Of a stretch of DNA of 64,000 nt, positions 51,441 to 59,430 are shown piece after piece (the first letter of the stretch is position 1; each line of letters begins with the position of its first letter). The stretch covers positions 62,001-126,000 of the forward strand of contig NZ_JADKRW010000003.1 of the NCBI RefSeq assembly GCF_015350995.1, given 5' to 3'. Below the pieces are notes generated by a model. That model had not been told where the DNA came from and ran no database searches. It worked only from the letters and a program-made list of their open reading frames with translations. Both the position numbers and the translations under genes were made by a program. This stretch comes from Curtobacterium sp. VKM Ac-1393 (GTDB lineage: Bacteria; Actinomycetota; Actinomycetes; Actinomycetales; Microbacteriaceae).

Positions 51441-52106
51441 TCAGCCCACCGTGACGGGTACCGCCGAGGGCCGCACCCGCTGGCGCATCCAGACGAAGAA
51501 CCCAGTGAGGGTGAACACCCCGTAGACGACGTACATCAGACCCGACGCGTAGTACCCGGCTGAGAACAGCAGCGGCACACCGACCAGGTCGACCGCGACC
51601 CAGATGAGCCAGAACTCGACCCAGCCCTTCGCCATGCCGTAGGTGGCGAGCACGGATCCGACGAAGATCCACGCGTCGCTCCACACGGGCTCGTACGACC
51701 CGAGCGCGCGGAACACCGGGGTGAGCAGAGCGGTCCCGCCGACCATGCCGACGACCAGCAGCACGCGGGTGCGCCAGGACGCCCAGTGCGGCTCGACCAC
51801 AGCCGAGGTGTCGGCCGGGCGGTGCGTCCAGCGGTACCAGCCGTAGATGCTCACGATGATGAACATCACCTGCCGACCGGCCTGACCGAGCAGGTTGACC
51901 GGGTTCGGGGTGTCGAAGAGCGCCCCCATGAAGACGGTGAACAGGAGCGCGTTGCCGACGAGACCGACCGGCCACGCCCAGACCTTGCGGCGCATCCCGC
52001 CGAGCGCACTGAGCAGTCCGAAGACGTTGCCGATCACCTCGCGCCAGAGCACCGTCTGGTCACCGATGACGATCTGCGCGTCGAACAACCAGCGCACGAT
52101 ACCCAT
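51441..52106 (-). CDS. pnuC: Nicotinamide riboside transporter
   Basis: A 221-residue PnuC-family facilitator that takes up nicotinamide riboside for NAD synthesis, trapped by phosphorylation inside the cell. About seven helices; WAWPVGLVGNALLFTVFMGA, IIVSIYGWYRWTHR with the conserved YGWYRW, and GLMYVVYGVFTLTGFFVW with the C-terminal signature. ATG at 52106 (MGIVRWLF) follows GAGGAGGGCCC. No nadR kinase is nearby. A 20-bp palindrome lies 75 bp upstream. Confidence 0.9.
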   Translation of the reverse strand: MGIVRWLFDAQIVIGDQTVLWREVIGNVFGLLSALGGMRRKVWAWPVGLVGNALLFTVFMGALFDTPNPVNLLGQAGRQVMFIIVSIYGWYRWTHRPADTSAVVEPHWASWRTRVLLVVGMVGGTALLTPVFRALGSYEPVWSDAWIFVGSVLATYGMAKGWVEFWLIWVAVDLVGVPLLFSAGYYASGLMYVVYGVFTLTGFFVWMRQRVRPSAVPVTVG

Positions 52107-52180
52107 GGGCCCTCCTCGTTTCCGGTCGGTGCAACGGCGCGGTCGTCCATCACATTCCGCGCAGACTCGGGGTACAAATA

Positions 52181-52200
52181 TGTCCTCCACAGCGAGGACA
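52181..52200. promoter_or_regulatory. Candidate operator upstream of pnuC
   Basis: TGTCCTC-CACAGC-GAGGACA, perfect 7-bp arms with A/T-rich flanks (ACAAATA, AAAAATC) that extend the symmetry. It overlaps a poor TTGTCC/TATTTG promoter on the minus strand. The 356-bp spacer 52107-52462 holds no gene; apart from this site it contains only the leader of the SipW-type operon on the other strand. Confidence 0.55.
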
Positions 52201-52462
52201 AAAATCACCCCCGTTCTGGGTCCATGCAGCGGCCGGTTTTCGCTTGTCCGCACTTCGGGGGACAGGTAGCGTCGTCACCAGAGCGAGTCCAGCCCGCCCG
52301 AGCCGCAGATCTGCGCTCCGGAGCCCGGCGACCGCTGTCGGCACCAGTCAGCCGCGACCCCTCACCCGCGAGGTCGATGACACCGTCCCACCACTCGACG
52401 ACCCGAACCCTCGAGCCGGTGGTGCTCAGCGCGCCCCGAAGCGCAGAACGGACCACTCCCCC

Positions 52463-53017
52463 ATGCACAAGATCGTCACCGGCACCATCGCCGGCGCAGC
52501 CGGCATCGCCCTCCTCCTCGGCGGGGCCGGCACCTTCGCCCTCTGGAACGCCAGCGCCTCGAGCGCCGCGTCCGCGGTGAGCTCCGGCACCCTGACCCTC
52601 AGCGCGAACAACGACGGCGTCTGGACCGACGTCACGGGCGGTCGCTCGAACGTCATCAACCCGGCGACGGCCCTCATGGTGCCGGGCAACACGTTCCAGT
52701 TCACGCAGACGCTGAACATCGGCGCGACCGGCCAGGACCTCAAGGCGAACCTGACCTACGCGAGCCAGTCCATCACCGGCGACTCCGCCCTGCTCGCCGC
52801 GACGCAGAAGACCCTCGCCGTGACGTCCTCGAGCGCCGCGGTCGTGCAGTCCACGGCGAACGCGAACACCTTCGTGGTGTCCCCGTCGGCATCGACCTCG
52901 ACCGTCAAGGTCGTCTTCACGATCGCGCTGCCGTCCTCGGCGACGACCGGTCAGGGCGGCTCGGTCAACGTGGGCGCTCTCGCCTTCACGCTCACCCAGA
53001 CCGCGATCGGTTCCTGA
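52463..53017 (+). CDS. SipW-dependent-type secreted protein 1
   Basis: A 184-residue surface protein. Residues 1-~30 are an alternate-type signal: MHKIVTGTIAGAAGIALLLG then GAGTFALWNASAS, the G-T-[FY]-A-L-W-N pattern of proteins cleaved by ER-type signal peptidases. The mature part is a Ser/Thr-rich beta-sandwich of camelysin/TasA type (GTLTLSANNDGVWTDV, FQFTQTLNIGATGQDLKANL). Function is probably structural, as a fibre subunit or surface layer. It is the first of three such genes followed by the peptidase. ATG at 52463. Confidence 0.8.
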   Translation: MHKIVTGTIAGAAGIALLLGGAGTFALWNASASSAASAVSSGTLTLSANNDGVWTDVTGGRSNVINPATALMVPGNTFQFTQTLNIGATGQDLKANLTYASQSITGDSALLAATQKTLAVTSSSAAVVQSTANANTFVVSPSASTSTVKVVFTIALPSSATTGQGGSVNVGALAFTLTQTAIGS

Positions 53018-53077
53018 TCCCCCGATCGCACTGACCCGGGCCACGGCTGGTCCCTGATCCACCCGCCGTGGCCCGCC

Positions 53078-53109
53078 GCGGCGAGCCGTGGGCCGCCGCG
53101 GCTCGCCGC
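53078..53109 (+). promoter_or_regulatory. Hairpin between SipW-type genes 1 and 2
   Basis: GCGGCGAGCCG and its complement CGGCTCGCCGC (11 bp) around ten nt, 61 bp behind gene 1 and 66 bp before gene 2. No U-tract, so it may be a processing or partial-termination site that raises output of the first gene over the rest. Confidence 0.5.
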
Positions 53110-53174
53110 ATCGGTCCGCAGCCACTTCCGGCGCGACCGCCGCACCGCTCACGCACGACGACCAGGGGACGACC

Positions 53175-53771
53175 ATGACCGGGACACCGAGGACGACGGG
53201 CCGCCGCCGCGCTGTCCGACGCCACCGGTGGATCCTGCCCGTCGCGCTCTCCCTGGTCGTCGCGGTCGTCACGGCACTGATCGGCGCCGGTGGCACCTAC
53301 GCACTCTGGAACGGCACCGCCAGTACCGCCGCCACCACCGTCAAGTCCGCGACGGCGACGATCACCGTCGGCACCCTCTCGACGATGAAGACCACCGTGC
53401 TCGGCCCCGGCACGGGTGTGACCGGCACCTTCGCCGTCAAGAACACCGGCTCGATCCCGCTCGCGATGCGTTTCGCGACGACGTCCACGAAGGTCTCCTC
53501 CGCGACGAGCGCCTCGTCCGCCACCGTCCTCGGCGAGCTGACGCTCCGGCTCACCACCGTGTCCTCGGCGTCGGCCTGCACCGCCGGGCTGTCCGGCGCC
53601 AGCGGCCGTCTCGCCACGTTCGACACCGGCAGCGGCTCGTCCACACTGCAGCCCGGTGCGAGCTCCGTCGGCTGCGTCGAGATGGTCCTCGACGCGGACG
53701 CACCGCAGAGCGTGTCCGGAGCCGTCACCGACTTCACCCTCACCGTCACCGGAACACAGGTCTCCGCATGA
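53175..53771 (+). CDS. SipW-dependent-type secreted protein 2
   Basis: A 198-residue protein with basic head RTTGRRRAVRRHR, hydrophobic core ILPVALSLVVAVVTALIGAG and the motif GTYALWNGTAS. The mature domain resembles protein 1 (SATATITVGTLSTMKTTV, TGTFAVKNTGSIPLAMRFAT), with a single-domain beta-sandwich and two cysteines (ASACTAG and SVGCVEM) able to form a disulfide. Translation of the next gene is coupled (ATGA). ATG at 53175 with GGGGACG upstream. Confidence 0.78.
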   Translation: MTGTPRTTGRRRAVRRHRWILPVALSLVVAVVTALIGAGGTYALWNGTASTAATTVKSATATITVGTLSTMKTTVLGPGTGVTGTFAVKNTGSIPLAMRFATTSTKVSSATSASSATVLGELTLRLTTVSSASACTAGLSGASGRLATFDTGSGSSTLQPGASSVGCVEMVLDADAPQSVSGAVTDFTLTVTGTQVSA

Positions 53772-54664
53772 ACCGCCGCTTCCGGCTCCTCGTCGCCGTG
53801 CTGCTCACCGCCGTGTTCGTCGGCGGCGGGTCGAGCGCGGCCTGGGCGCTGTGGAGCGCGTCCGGCACCACCGCCTCGAGCGTCACGGTCGGCAAGCTCT
53901 CCGCCTCGATCGCCGGCACCAGCGACCTCACCACGACCTTCTCGTCCACGGTCACGTCGGTCACGAAGCCGATCACGCTCTCCGACACGGGCACCATCTC
54001 CGGCACCGCGACGACCACCGTGTCCGTCGGCTCCGGCAGCTCGACCGCGCTCGCCCAGGCGGTCACCGTCGTCGCGTGGCCCGTCGCCCAGGCCGCGGCG
54101 TGCACGACCAACACCGCCGTCGGCAGCGGATCGGTCACCGGCACCTGGGCGTCGCTGCCGAGCATGACGTCCAAGCTCGCCGGCGGAGCCTCGGCGGTGT
54201 GGTGCACCCGCAGCACACCGAAGTCGTCGGCACCGGCGTCGGCCACCGCGAACATCACCGTGAACCTGACCGTGGCGAACGGCAGCTGGACCTCCGGCGT
54301 CGTGGCAGGCGGTTTCACCCTGACCACCACGGCACCCGTCACCGACACCAGCCCCGCGCTGGTCTGCACGGACCACGACGGCTGGTACCTCGAGGTGCGG
54401 TGGGACGCCGCGAACCGACCGATGGACACCTGGTACGGCGCCTTCGTCGGCACCACCGCGGTGGGCAAGAAGGCACAGGACTACTCGGCGTTCATCACGA
54501 TCGCCCCGAGCGACGTCCCCGCGAGCGCCGGCACCTCCGGCACGCTCACCGTGACCGTCAAGGTGCTCGACAGCGCCGGCAACCCCACCTCGACCGTCGC
54601 CGGCAGCGGACCGGTCACGCTCTTCACGCAGAACAACGGCGCAGCCATCCGGTGCGGCGCATGA
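53768..54664 (+). CDS. SipW-dependent-type secreted protein 3 (two domains)
   Basis: A 298-residue protein: signal FRLLVAVLLTAVFVGGGSSA then AWALWSASGTTASS, a camelysin-type domain (~30-190; cysteines in QAAACTTNT and SAVWCTRST), and a second domain (~195-298) beginning PALVCTDHDGWYLEVRWDAA and ending GAAIRCGA that reads like a Fn3/Ig-type module. This second module could present or anchor the subunits. Overlaps the peptidase gene by ATGA. Confidence 0.76.
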   Translation: MNRRFRLLVAVLLTAVFVGGGSSAAWALWSASGTTASSVTVGKLSASIAGTSDLTTTFSSTVTSVTKPITLSDTGTISGTATTTVSVGSGSSTALAQAVTVVAWPVAQAAACTTNTAVGSGSVTGTWASLPSMTSKLAGGASAVWCTRSTPKSSAPASATANITVNLTVANGSWTSGVVAGGFTLTTTAPVTDTSPALVCTDHDGWYLEVRWDAANRPMDTWYGAFVGTTAVGKKAQDYSAFITIAPSDVPASAGTSGTLTVTVKVLDSAGNPTSTVAGSGPVTLFTQNNGAAIRCGA

Positions 54665-55290
54665 CCCGGGCCGTGGAGCGTTCCGGCACGCGCGCCGTCG
54701 TGCATGCCGTCCTGCTCGGCGTGACCATCGGGCTCCTGCTGCTCGTCGCAGCCCTGGCGGTCGTGCTCATCGTCGTCCCCAAGGCGACCGGCTCGATGCC
54801 GCTGACGGTCCTGACCCAGTCGATGGAGCCGACGCTGCCCCCGGGCACCCTGCTGGTCGTGCGCCCCACCGCCGTCGACGACATCGAGGTCGGTGACGTC
54901 GTGACCTACCAGATCACCTCGGGTCAGCCGGCCGTCATCAGCCACCGCGTGGTGGCGGTGGAATCGTCCTCGAACGGTGCGCGCACCTTCGTGCTCAAGG
55001 GCGACAACAACGCGAAGGCCGACCCGCACCCCGTCACCGCCGCGCAGGTCCGAGGCGTGGTCTGGTACAGCGTCCCCGAGATCGGTGTCGTCAACCAGCT
55101 CGTCAACGGGTCGCGGAGCTGGCTCATCCCGACCGTCGCCGGTGTGCTGCTGGCCTACGGCGGCGTGATGATCACGGTCGGCATCGTCGCCGCAGCGCGC
55201 CGTCGTCGCCGGGCCACCGGTCGCGGGCGACGCAGCGCCGCCCGCGCCGGCCAGGGCACCGGCCCGAGCCACGGCCACGCTCCGGTCTAG
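54661..55290 (+). CDS. sipW: Signal peptidase I of the SipW (ER) type
   Basis: A 209-residue membrane protease that cleaves the three proteins encoded before it. N-terminal helix VVHAVLLGVTIGLLLLVAAL, then TQSMEPTLPPGTLL with catalytic Ser54 and VISHRVVAV with His95: the Ser-His pair of ER-type peptidases instead of the bacterial Ser-Lys pair. KGDNNAKADPHPV is the following conserved box. A second helix (LIPTVAGVLLAYGGVMITVG) near residue 165 and a basic tail (RRRRRATGRGRRSAARAG) end it. Having substrates and enzyme in one coupled operon supports the assignment. Confidence 0.88.
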   Translation: MTRAVERSGTRAVVHAVLLGVTIGLLLLVAALAVVLIVVPKATGSMPLTVLTQSMEPTLPPGTLLVVRPTAVDDIEVGDVVTYQITSGQPAVISHRVVAVESSSNGARTFVLKGDNNAKADPHPVTAAQVRGVVWYSVPEIGVVNQLVNGSRSWLIPTVAGVLLAYGGVMITVGIVAAARRRRRATGRGRRSAARAGQGTGPSHGHAPV

Positions 55291-55295
55291 GCTCG

Positions 55296-55829
55296 GTGGA
55301 CGTGACCGACGGAGTGCAGCGAGCGCGCGAACTGCTCGACGACGCCGCCCGTCGGCTCCGCACAGCTGGGGTGCCGGACGAGGCCCTCGGCGAGTACGTC
55401 CAGCCGAAGGCGGTGCTCGGCATCCGACGCGAAGCGACCATGCGGCCCCTCGGTCGTGTCTGGCGGGTCGGCGCGCTCCTGATCGGCTCGTCGCTCGAGT
55501 CCGGCGGTCGGGTCTGGGCCACCGGGTCGATCACCCGCGTCACCGATCCGGGCCGGGCGCAGTTCCAGTCGGTCTCCGCCGAGGTCCGCCGGGCGTACCG
55601 AGCGGCTGCGGCGAAGGGGCACTTCACCGCGGGCGACACCGTGAACCACGGCGCCACGGCGATCGCGCTGGACGGAACGCTCGTCGACGCGACCGGTGTG
55701 CTCTTCGTCGAGGACGACGTGCCGCTCGTCCGCTGGTCTCCGGCTGCCGGCTCCACCGTCCCGCTCGCCGACTACCTGACCGACCGGGTCGGGCTGCTCG
55801 TCGAGCCGCCGCGGGGTGCGACGGACTGA
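55296..55829 (+). CDS. Conserved hypothetical protein
   Basis: A 177-residue protein, five bases behind sipW and probably on the same message, though unlike it in content. It starts with a helical ELLDDAARRLRTAGVPDEA and carries AVLGIRREATMRPLGRVWRV and AEVRRAYRAAAAKGHFTAGD; there is no signal peptide or membrane helix. No family recognised with confidence. GTG at 55296, with another GTG at 55302. Confidence 0.6.
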   Translation: MDVTDGVQRARELLDDAARRLRTAGVPDEALGEYVQPKAVLGIRREATMRPLGRVWRVGALLIGSSLESGGRVWATGSITRVTDPGRAQFQSVSAEVRRAYRAAAAKGHFTAGDTVNHGATAIALDGTLVDATGVLFVEDDVPLVRWSPAAGSTVPLADYLTDRVGLLVEPPRGATD

Positions 55830-55872
55830 TCCCTCGGTACAGTGGGTGCCGTTGTCGGAGGGGGACCGAGCG

Positions 55873-56580
55873 ATGCAGGAACGAACAGCGCCGTCGAGCG
55901 CACATCGGGCGTCCGTGACGCGACGATCTCGTCGCTCGTCGATCGGCGCCGCCGCCGTGGTCGGCCTCGCGGTCGTCGGGCTGGTCGGGTGCACGACCGA
56001 GGAGCCGGCTCCCGTCGACCCGGAGGTCCGGTGGGTGGGCGCTGCGCCGAGCGGGCGCCTCGATCGTGACCCGTGGGTCCGAGCGGTCCGCGCAGAACTC
56101 GTGGCCGAGGCCGTGGCCCGCAACCGCAACGACTTCAGCCTCGACGCGTTCGCGAAGACGGCGACGCCGGAGTACATCGATCGCGCGTCCGGAACGGCGA
56201 TCAAGGCCCTGCGCTACAACGAGACCACCACGCTCCTGCCCGGACCGCTGCCGTTCACGCCCACACAGGTCGAAGTGGGGTACTGGGACCAGGGCGACGA
56301 CGTCGCGGCGGTGCGCGGGTGCGTCGCTGGCAAGTGGAGCATGGACCCCGGCGACTCCTTGGGCGGCCTCCGGGCGTTCGGACGCGAGTTCCGGCTCGAA
56401 CGCGACCACGCCGGCGTGATGCGAGTCGCTTCCACCGCAGGGCTCCCTGACGCGGACTGCGACGACGCCGGACCGTTGCCCGTCGCCCTGTTCGACCCGG
56501 TGCCGGAGCCCTCGGGCGTGACCGCCCCGGGCGATCTCGTCCGGCCGGACGGGACGCAGAGCTCGCCGCGGCGGCGGTAG
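55873..56580 (+). CDS. Putative lipoprotein
   Basis: A 235-residue exported protein with lipobox VVGLVGC (Cys40) after a basic head RRSRRSS and hydrophobic AAAVVGLAVVG. The mature domain has VRAVRAELVAEAVARNRNDF, YNETTTLLPGPLPFTPTQVE and a Cys pair (RGCVAGK and DADCDDAG). No family recognised. TACAGT at 55838-55843 looks like its -10 element, about 30 bp before the ATG; GGAGGGGG is the ribosome-binding site. Confidence 0.72.
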   Translation: MQERTAPSSAHRASVTRRSRRSSIGAAAVVGLAVVGLVGCTTEEPAPVDPEVRWVGAAPSGRLDRDPWVRAVRAELVAEAVARNRNDFSLDAFAKTATPEYIDRASGTAIKALRYNETTTLLPGPLPFTPTQVEVGYWDQGDDVAAVRGCVAGKWSMDPGDSLGGLRAFGREFRLERDHAGVMRVASTAGLPDADCDDAGPLPVALFDPVPEPSGVTAPGDLVRPDGTQSSPRRR

Positions 56581-56600
56581 CGACCGCCTACCCTGGTCTG

Positions 56601-56960
56601 ATGCTCTCCCGACGCGACGCCGCCGTTCGACTCGACATCCCCCTCGAGATGGCGACCCACCACGGAATCCCGACGCGGCTCAGCGAGGCCGAGCTCGAAG
56701 CGATCGAGCAGGATCCGCCCGCATGGCTGGTGCAATCGCGGGCCAACCGAACGGGCAAGAAGGTCTGGGTCCGCCTCGAGTGCGTCGTCTGCCGGTACGC
56801 CGAGGATGCCCGCCCCAAGAAGTGGTGGCCCGAGTGGGACTACCTGATGTGCGACTACCACGAGCCGTACCAGGCACCCGAACCCACCGCCGGGCTCACG
56901 CGCCGCGAGGTCGAGGGGATCGGCAGCCGGTTCATCGCCCTCGTCGACGACAAGCCCTAG
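56601..56960 (+). CDS. Small zinc-finger-like conserved protein
   Basis: A 119-residue protein. The head DAAVRLDIPLEMATHHGIPT looks like a helix-turn-helix, followed by PPAWLVQSRANRTGKKVWVR and a treble-clef-like metal site: CVVC (~62-65) and MCDYHE (~84-88), Cys3His pattern around RPKKWWPEWD. Actinobacterial relatives are known only as conserved hypotheticals. Starts 20 bp after the lipoprotein stop. Confidence 0.7.
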   Translation: MLSRRDAAVRLDIPLEMATHHGIPTRLSEAELEAIEQDPPAWLVQSRANRTGKKVWVRLECVVCRYAEDARPKKWWPEWDYLMCDYHEPYQAPEPTAGLTRREVEGIGSRFIALVDDKP

Positions 56961-57000
56961 TCCGGAGCAGTCCACGTCCGTCGAGGACCAGCGGGAACGA

Positions 57001-57032
57001 CGAAGGCCCCGTCGAGATCGACGGGACCTTCG
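57001..57032. terminator. Bidirectional terminator between convergent genes
   Basis: CGAAGG-C-CCCGTCGA / TCGACGGG-A-CCTTCG, 14 pairs with one C/A mismatch and a 2-nt loop, 40 bp behind the small gene stop and 24 bp from the stop of the convergent secreted protein. Confidence 0.8.
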
Positions 57033-57056
57033 TGTGTGGTGCGGTGGTGCTGGGTG

Positions 57057-57734
57057 TTACTTGATCTGTGCGGTGATGGTGGCGGTGCCGACGAGGAGGC
57101 CGCGCTTGACGGCGTCGGTGCCGAAGGTCTTGTTCAGCAGGCCGGCTGCGTCTTCGGAGACGTGGACGGTGGTGCCGGTCAGGATGGCGTTGTCGCCCTC
57201 GAGCTGGAGGGGCTTGAGGGAACCGCCCCAGAGCTCGAACAGGTACGCGTTGGACGCGGCGACCTTGCCGTTGACCAGGACGTCACCGTAGAGCTTCGAG
57301 GAGCCCGGGTTGACGACGAAGTTCTCCAGCGTGACGGTGGTGTCGCCGGCCTTCAGGGTGAGGCCGGAGTCGTCGTGGTTGAGCAGGCCCTGCACGTACG
57401 GCTTGTAGTTGCCATCCGGCGACCAGTACGTGACCGATCCGGCGGTGATCGGGAACGACACCGACCCGTCGGCGAGGGTCGCGTCGCCGGAGACGCCGGG
57501 GGTGAGCTTCAGGGCGGTGAGGGCGTCGGTGAAGCCGGAGTCGAGCTTCACGGCGGTGGAACCGCCGAGGACCTCGGGGACCGAGGCGACGGGTGCGGGG
57601 ATCTTCGACGACGACGACACCGTGTGGATCGCCGGGGTGCTTGCCTGGGCGGAGGAGATGCCGAACGCGGCACCGCCGAGGACGAGGGCGCCGGTCGTGG
57701 CGAGGGTGATGGAGGTCTTCAGGCTCTTGCGCAT
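57057..57734 (-). CDS. Secreted beta-rich protein of unknown function
   Basis: A 225-residue exported protein. Signal MRKSLKTSITLATTGALVLG to SSAQA; mature part contains VSFPITAGSVTYWSPDGNYK, VQGLLNHDDSGLTLKAGDTT and VNPGSSKLYGDVLVNGK, then LLNKTFGTDAVKRGLLVGTA. The alternation and the G-L-x-L-x-x-G pattern recall HtaA-like domains of corynebacterial heme proteins, but the likeness is weak. No anchor or lipobox. ATG at 57734 with AAAGGA nine bases before it. Confidence 0.65.
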   Translation of the reverse strand: MRKSLKTSITLATTGALVLGGAAFGISSAQASTPAIHTVSSSSKIPAPVASVPEVLGGSTAVKLDSGFTDALTALKLTPGVSGDATLADGSVSFPITAGSVTYWSPDGNYKPYVQGLLNHDDSGLTLKAGDTTVTLENFVVNPGSSKLYGDVLVNGKVAASNAYLFELWGGSLKPLQLEGDNAILTGTTVHVSEDAAGLLNKTFGTDAVKRGLLVGTATITAQIK

Positions 57735-57925
57735 GGTGAACAATCCTTTGCTGTGTGGGAGCTGCAGACCGGCCGGGTGTGACCGGGAAGCGCCCTGGGC
57801 TTTTGCCCTGTACAAGCTATTCGGCGGCCTCGGGTGAACGGATTGGAATCCCGTACCCCGTTACCGCATCGTGACATCCGATGTGCGGAATACCCCTGGT
57901 CAGGGGGCAGGAGTACCTTCCATCC

Positions 57926-59401
57926 ATGTCCCCCGAACGCCGCCGCCTGGTGCTGCCCGGCCAGTACGGCCCCGTGTTCGACGACGGCGGTCCCGCCCTC
58001 GTCGTCGAAGCACGCGAGTTCTTCACCGCCCGCCCCGTCCACCGCGCGAAGGCCCACCTGTGGCTGAGCGCCCTGCGCCACCGGGTCCACGAACTGGGCG
58101 ACCGCGCCGAGCACGTCCAGGTCGACACCCTCCGCGAGGCGCTCACCGGCCGCGACGACCTCGAGGTGATCGACCCGCCGTCCCGCACCCTCCGCGCGCA
58201 GGTCCGGCACTGGGGCCAGGGCACCGCGATCCTGCCCAGTCGCGGCTTCGTGACCGACGAAGCCGAGTTCGCCGAGTGGGCGGCCCAGGGCTCGGACCGG
58301 TTCCGCATGGAGAACCACTACGAACGGGTCCGGCGCCGCGAAGGCTGGCTGCTGCGCGACGGCAAGCCCATCGGCGGGAAGTTCAGCCTCGACGACCAGA
58401 ACCGCCAGCCGCCGCCCAAGGGTGCGACGACCCTCGGGCTGCCCGAGCCGTGGTGGCCGGACGAGGACGACATCGACGCGCAGGTGCGGCACGACCTGGA
58501 CCGTTGGGAGCGCGACGGCACCGCGCGGTTCGTCGGCCGTGACGACACCCGTCGCTTCGCGGTGACCGCCGACGAGGCCCAGCGCGCCCTCGACGACTTC
58601 GTCGCGGTGCGCCTCGGCGACTTCGGACCGTTCGAGGACGCCACCCTGACGAACGACTGGACCATGGCGCACTCGCTCCTCAGCGTGCCGATGAACCTCG
58701 GCGTGCTCGACCCGCGGCAGGCGATCGACGCCGCGCTCGAAGCACACCGCACCGAGGCCGCCCCGCTCGCCAGCGTCGAGGGCTTCGTCCGCCAGGTCGC
58801 CGGCTGGCGCGACTACGTCTGGCACCTCTACTGGTGGTTCGGCGACGACTACGGCGCGTCCGAGAACGCCCTCGGTGCGCACAGACGGCTCCCCGACTGG
58901 TGGCGGGAGCTCGATGCCTCCGAGATCGACGCCGTCTGCGTGCGGACGGCGATCGAGGGACTGCACGACCACGGTTGGCTGCACCACATCCAGCGGCTCA
59001 TGGTGCTCGGCAACTGGGCGCTGCAGCGCGGCTACGACCCGGTGCACCTGACCGAGTGGTTCACCGACGTGTTCGTCGACGGCACCGACTGGGTGATGCC
59101 CGCGAACATCATCGGCATGTCCCAGCACGCCGACGGCGGCATGGTCGCCACGAAGCCGTACACGTCGGGCGGTCGCTACATCGACCGCATGTCGGACCAC
59201 TGCGGTGGGTGTCGCTTCGATCCGACGAAACGGGTCGGTGACGACGCGTGCCCGTTCACCGCCGGGTACTGGGCGTTCCTCGCGCGCACCGAGCCCGCGC
59301 TCCGTGACAACCACCGGATGGCCCGCCCGCTGCAGCAGATGCGGTCGCTGTCGGACCTCGACGAGGTCGTCGCGCAAGAGTCCCGCCGCACCGTGCCCTG
59401 A
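57926..59401 (+). CDS. Iron-sulfur bacterial cryptochrome/photolyase (PhrB/CryB-like)
   Basis: A 491-residue member of the deoxyribodipyrimidine-photolyase-related family (PF04244), DNA repair flavoproteins that fix (6-4) photoproducts with light. Four cysteines at 338, 426, 429 and 442 have spacings of 88, 3 and 13 residues, the same as the cluster ligands of Agrobacterium PhrB, so a [4Fe-4S] cluster is expected. WHLYWWFGDDYG, VMPANIIGMSQHADGG and KPYTSGGRYIDRMSDHC belong to the FAD pocket. ATG at 57926; a CCCCTG-GT-CAGGGG palindrome at 57893-57906 lies in its promoter region, divergent from the secreted protein. Confidence 0.92.
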   Translation: MSPERRRLVLPGQYGPVFDDGGPALVVEAREFFTARPVHRAKAHLWLSALRHRVHELGDRAEHVQVDTLREALTGRDDLEVIDPPSRTLRAQVRHWGQGTAILPSRGFVTDEAEFAEWAAQGSDRFRMENHYERVRRREGWLLRDGKPIGGKFSLDDQNRQPPPKGATTLGLPEPWWPDEDDIDAQVRHDLDRWERDGTARFVGRDDTRRFAVTADEAQRALDDFVAVRLGDFGPFEDATLTNDWTMAHSLLSVPMNLGVLDPRQAIDAALEAHRTEAAPLASVEGFVRQVAGWRDYVWHLYWWFGDDYGASENALGAHRRLPDWWRELDASEIDAVCVRTAIEGLHDHGWLHHIQRLMVLGNWALQRGYDPVHLTEWFTDVFVDGTDWVMPANIIGMSQHADGGMVATKPYTSGGRYIDRMSDHCGGCRFDPTKRVGDDACPFTAGYWAFLARTEPALRDNHRMARPLQQMRSLSDLDEVVAQESRRTVP

Positions 59402-59430
59402 CGTCACACGGTCCCGATAGGGTCGTCAGC

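Noticed and set aside
52107..52462. NAD-II or other riboswitch in the pnuC leader
   Set aside because: Apart from one simple palindrome no conserved multi-stem arrangement could be recognised by eye; a covariance-model search would be needed to claim one.
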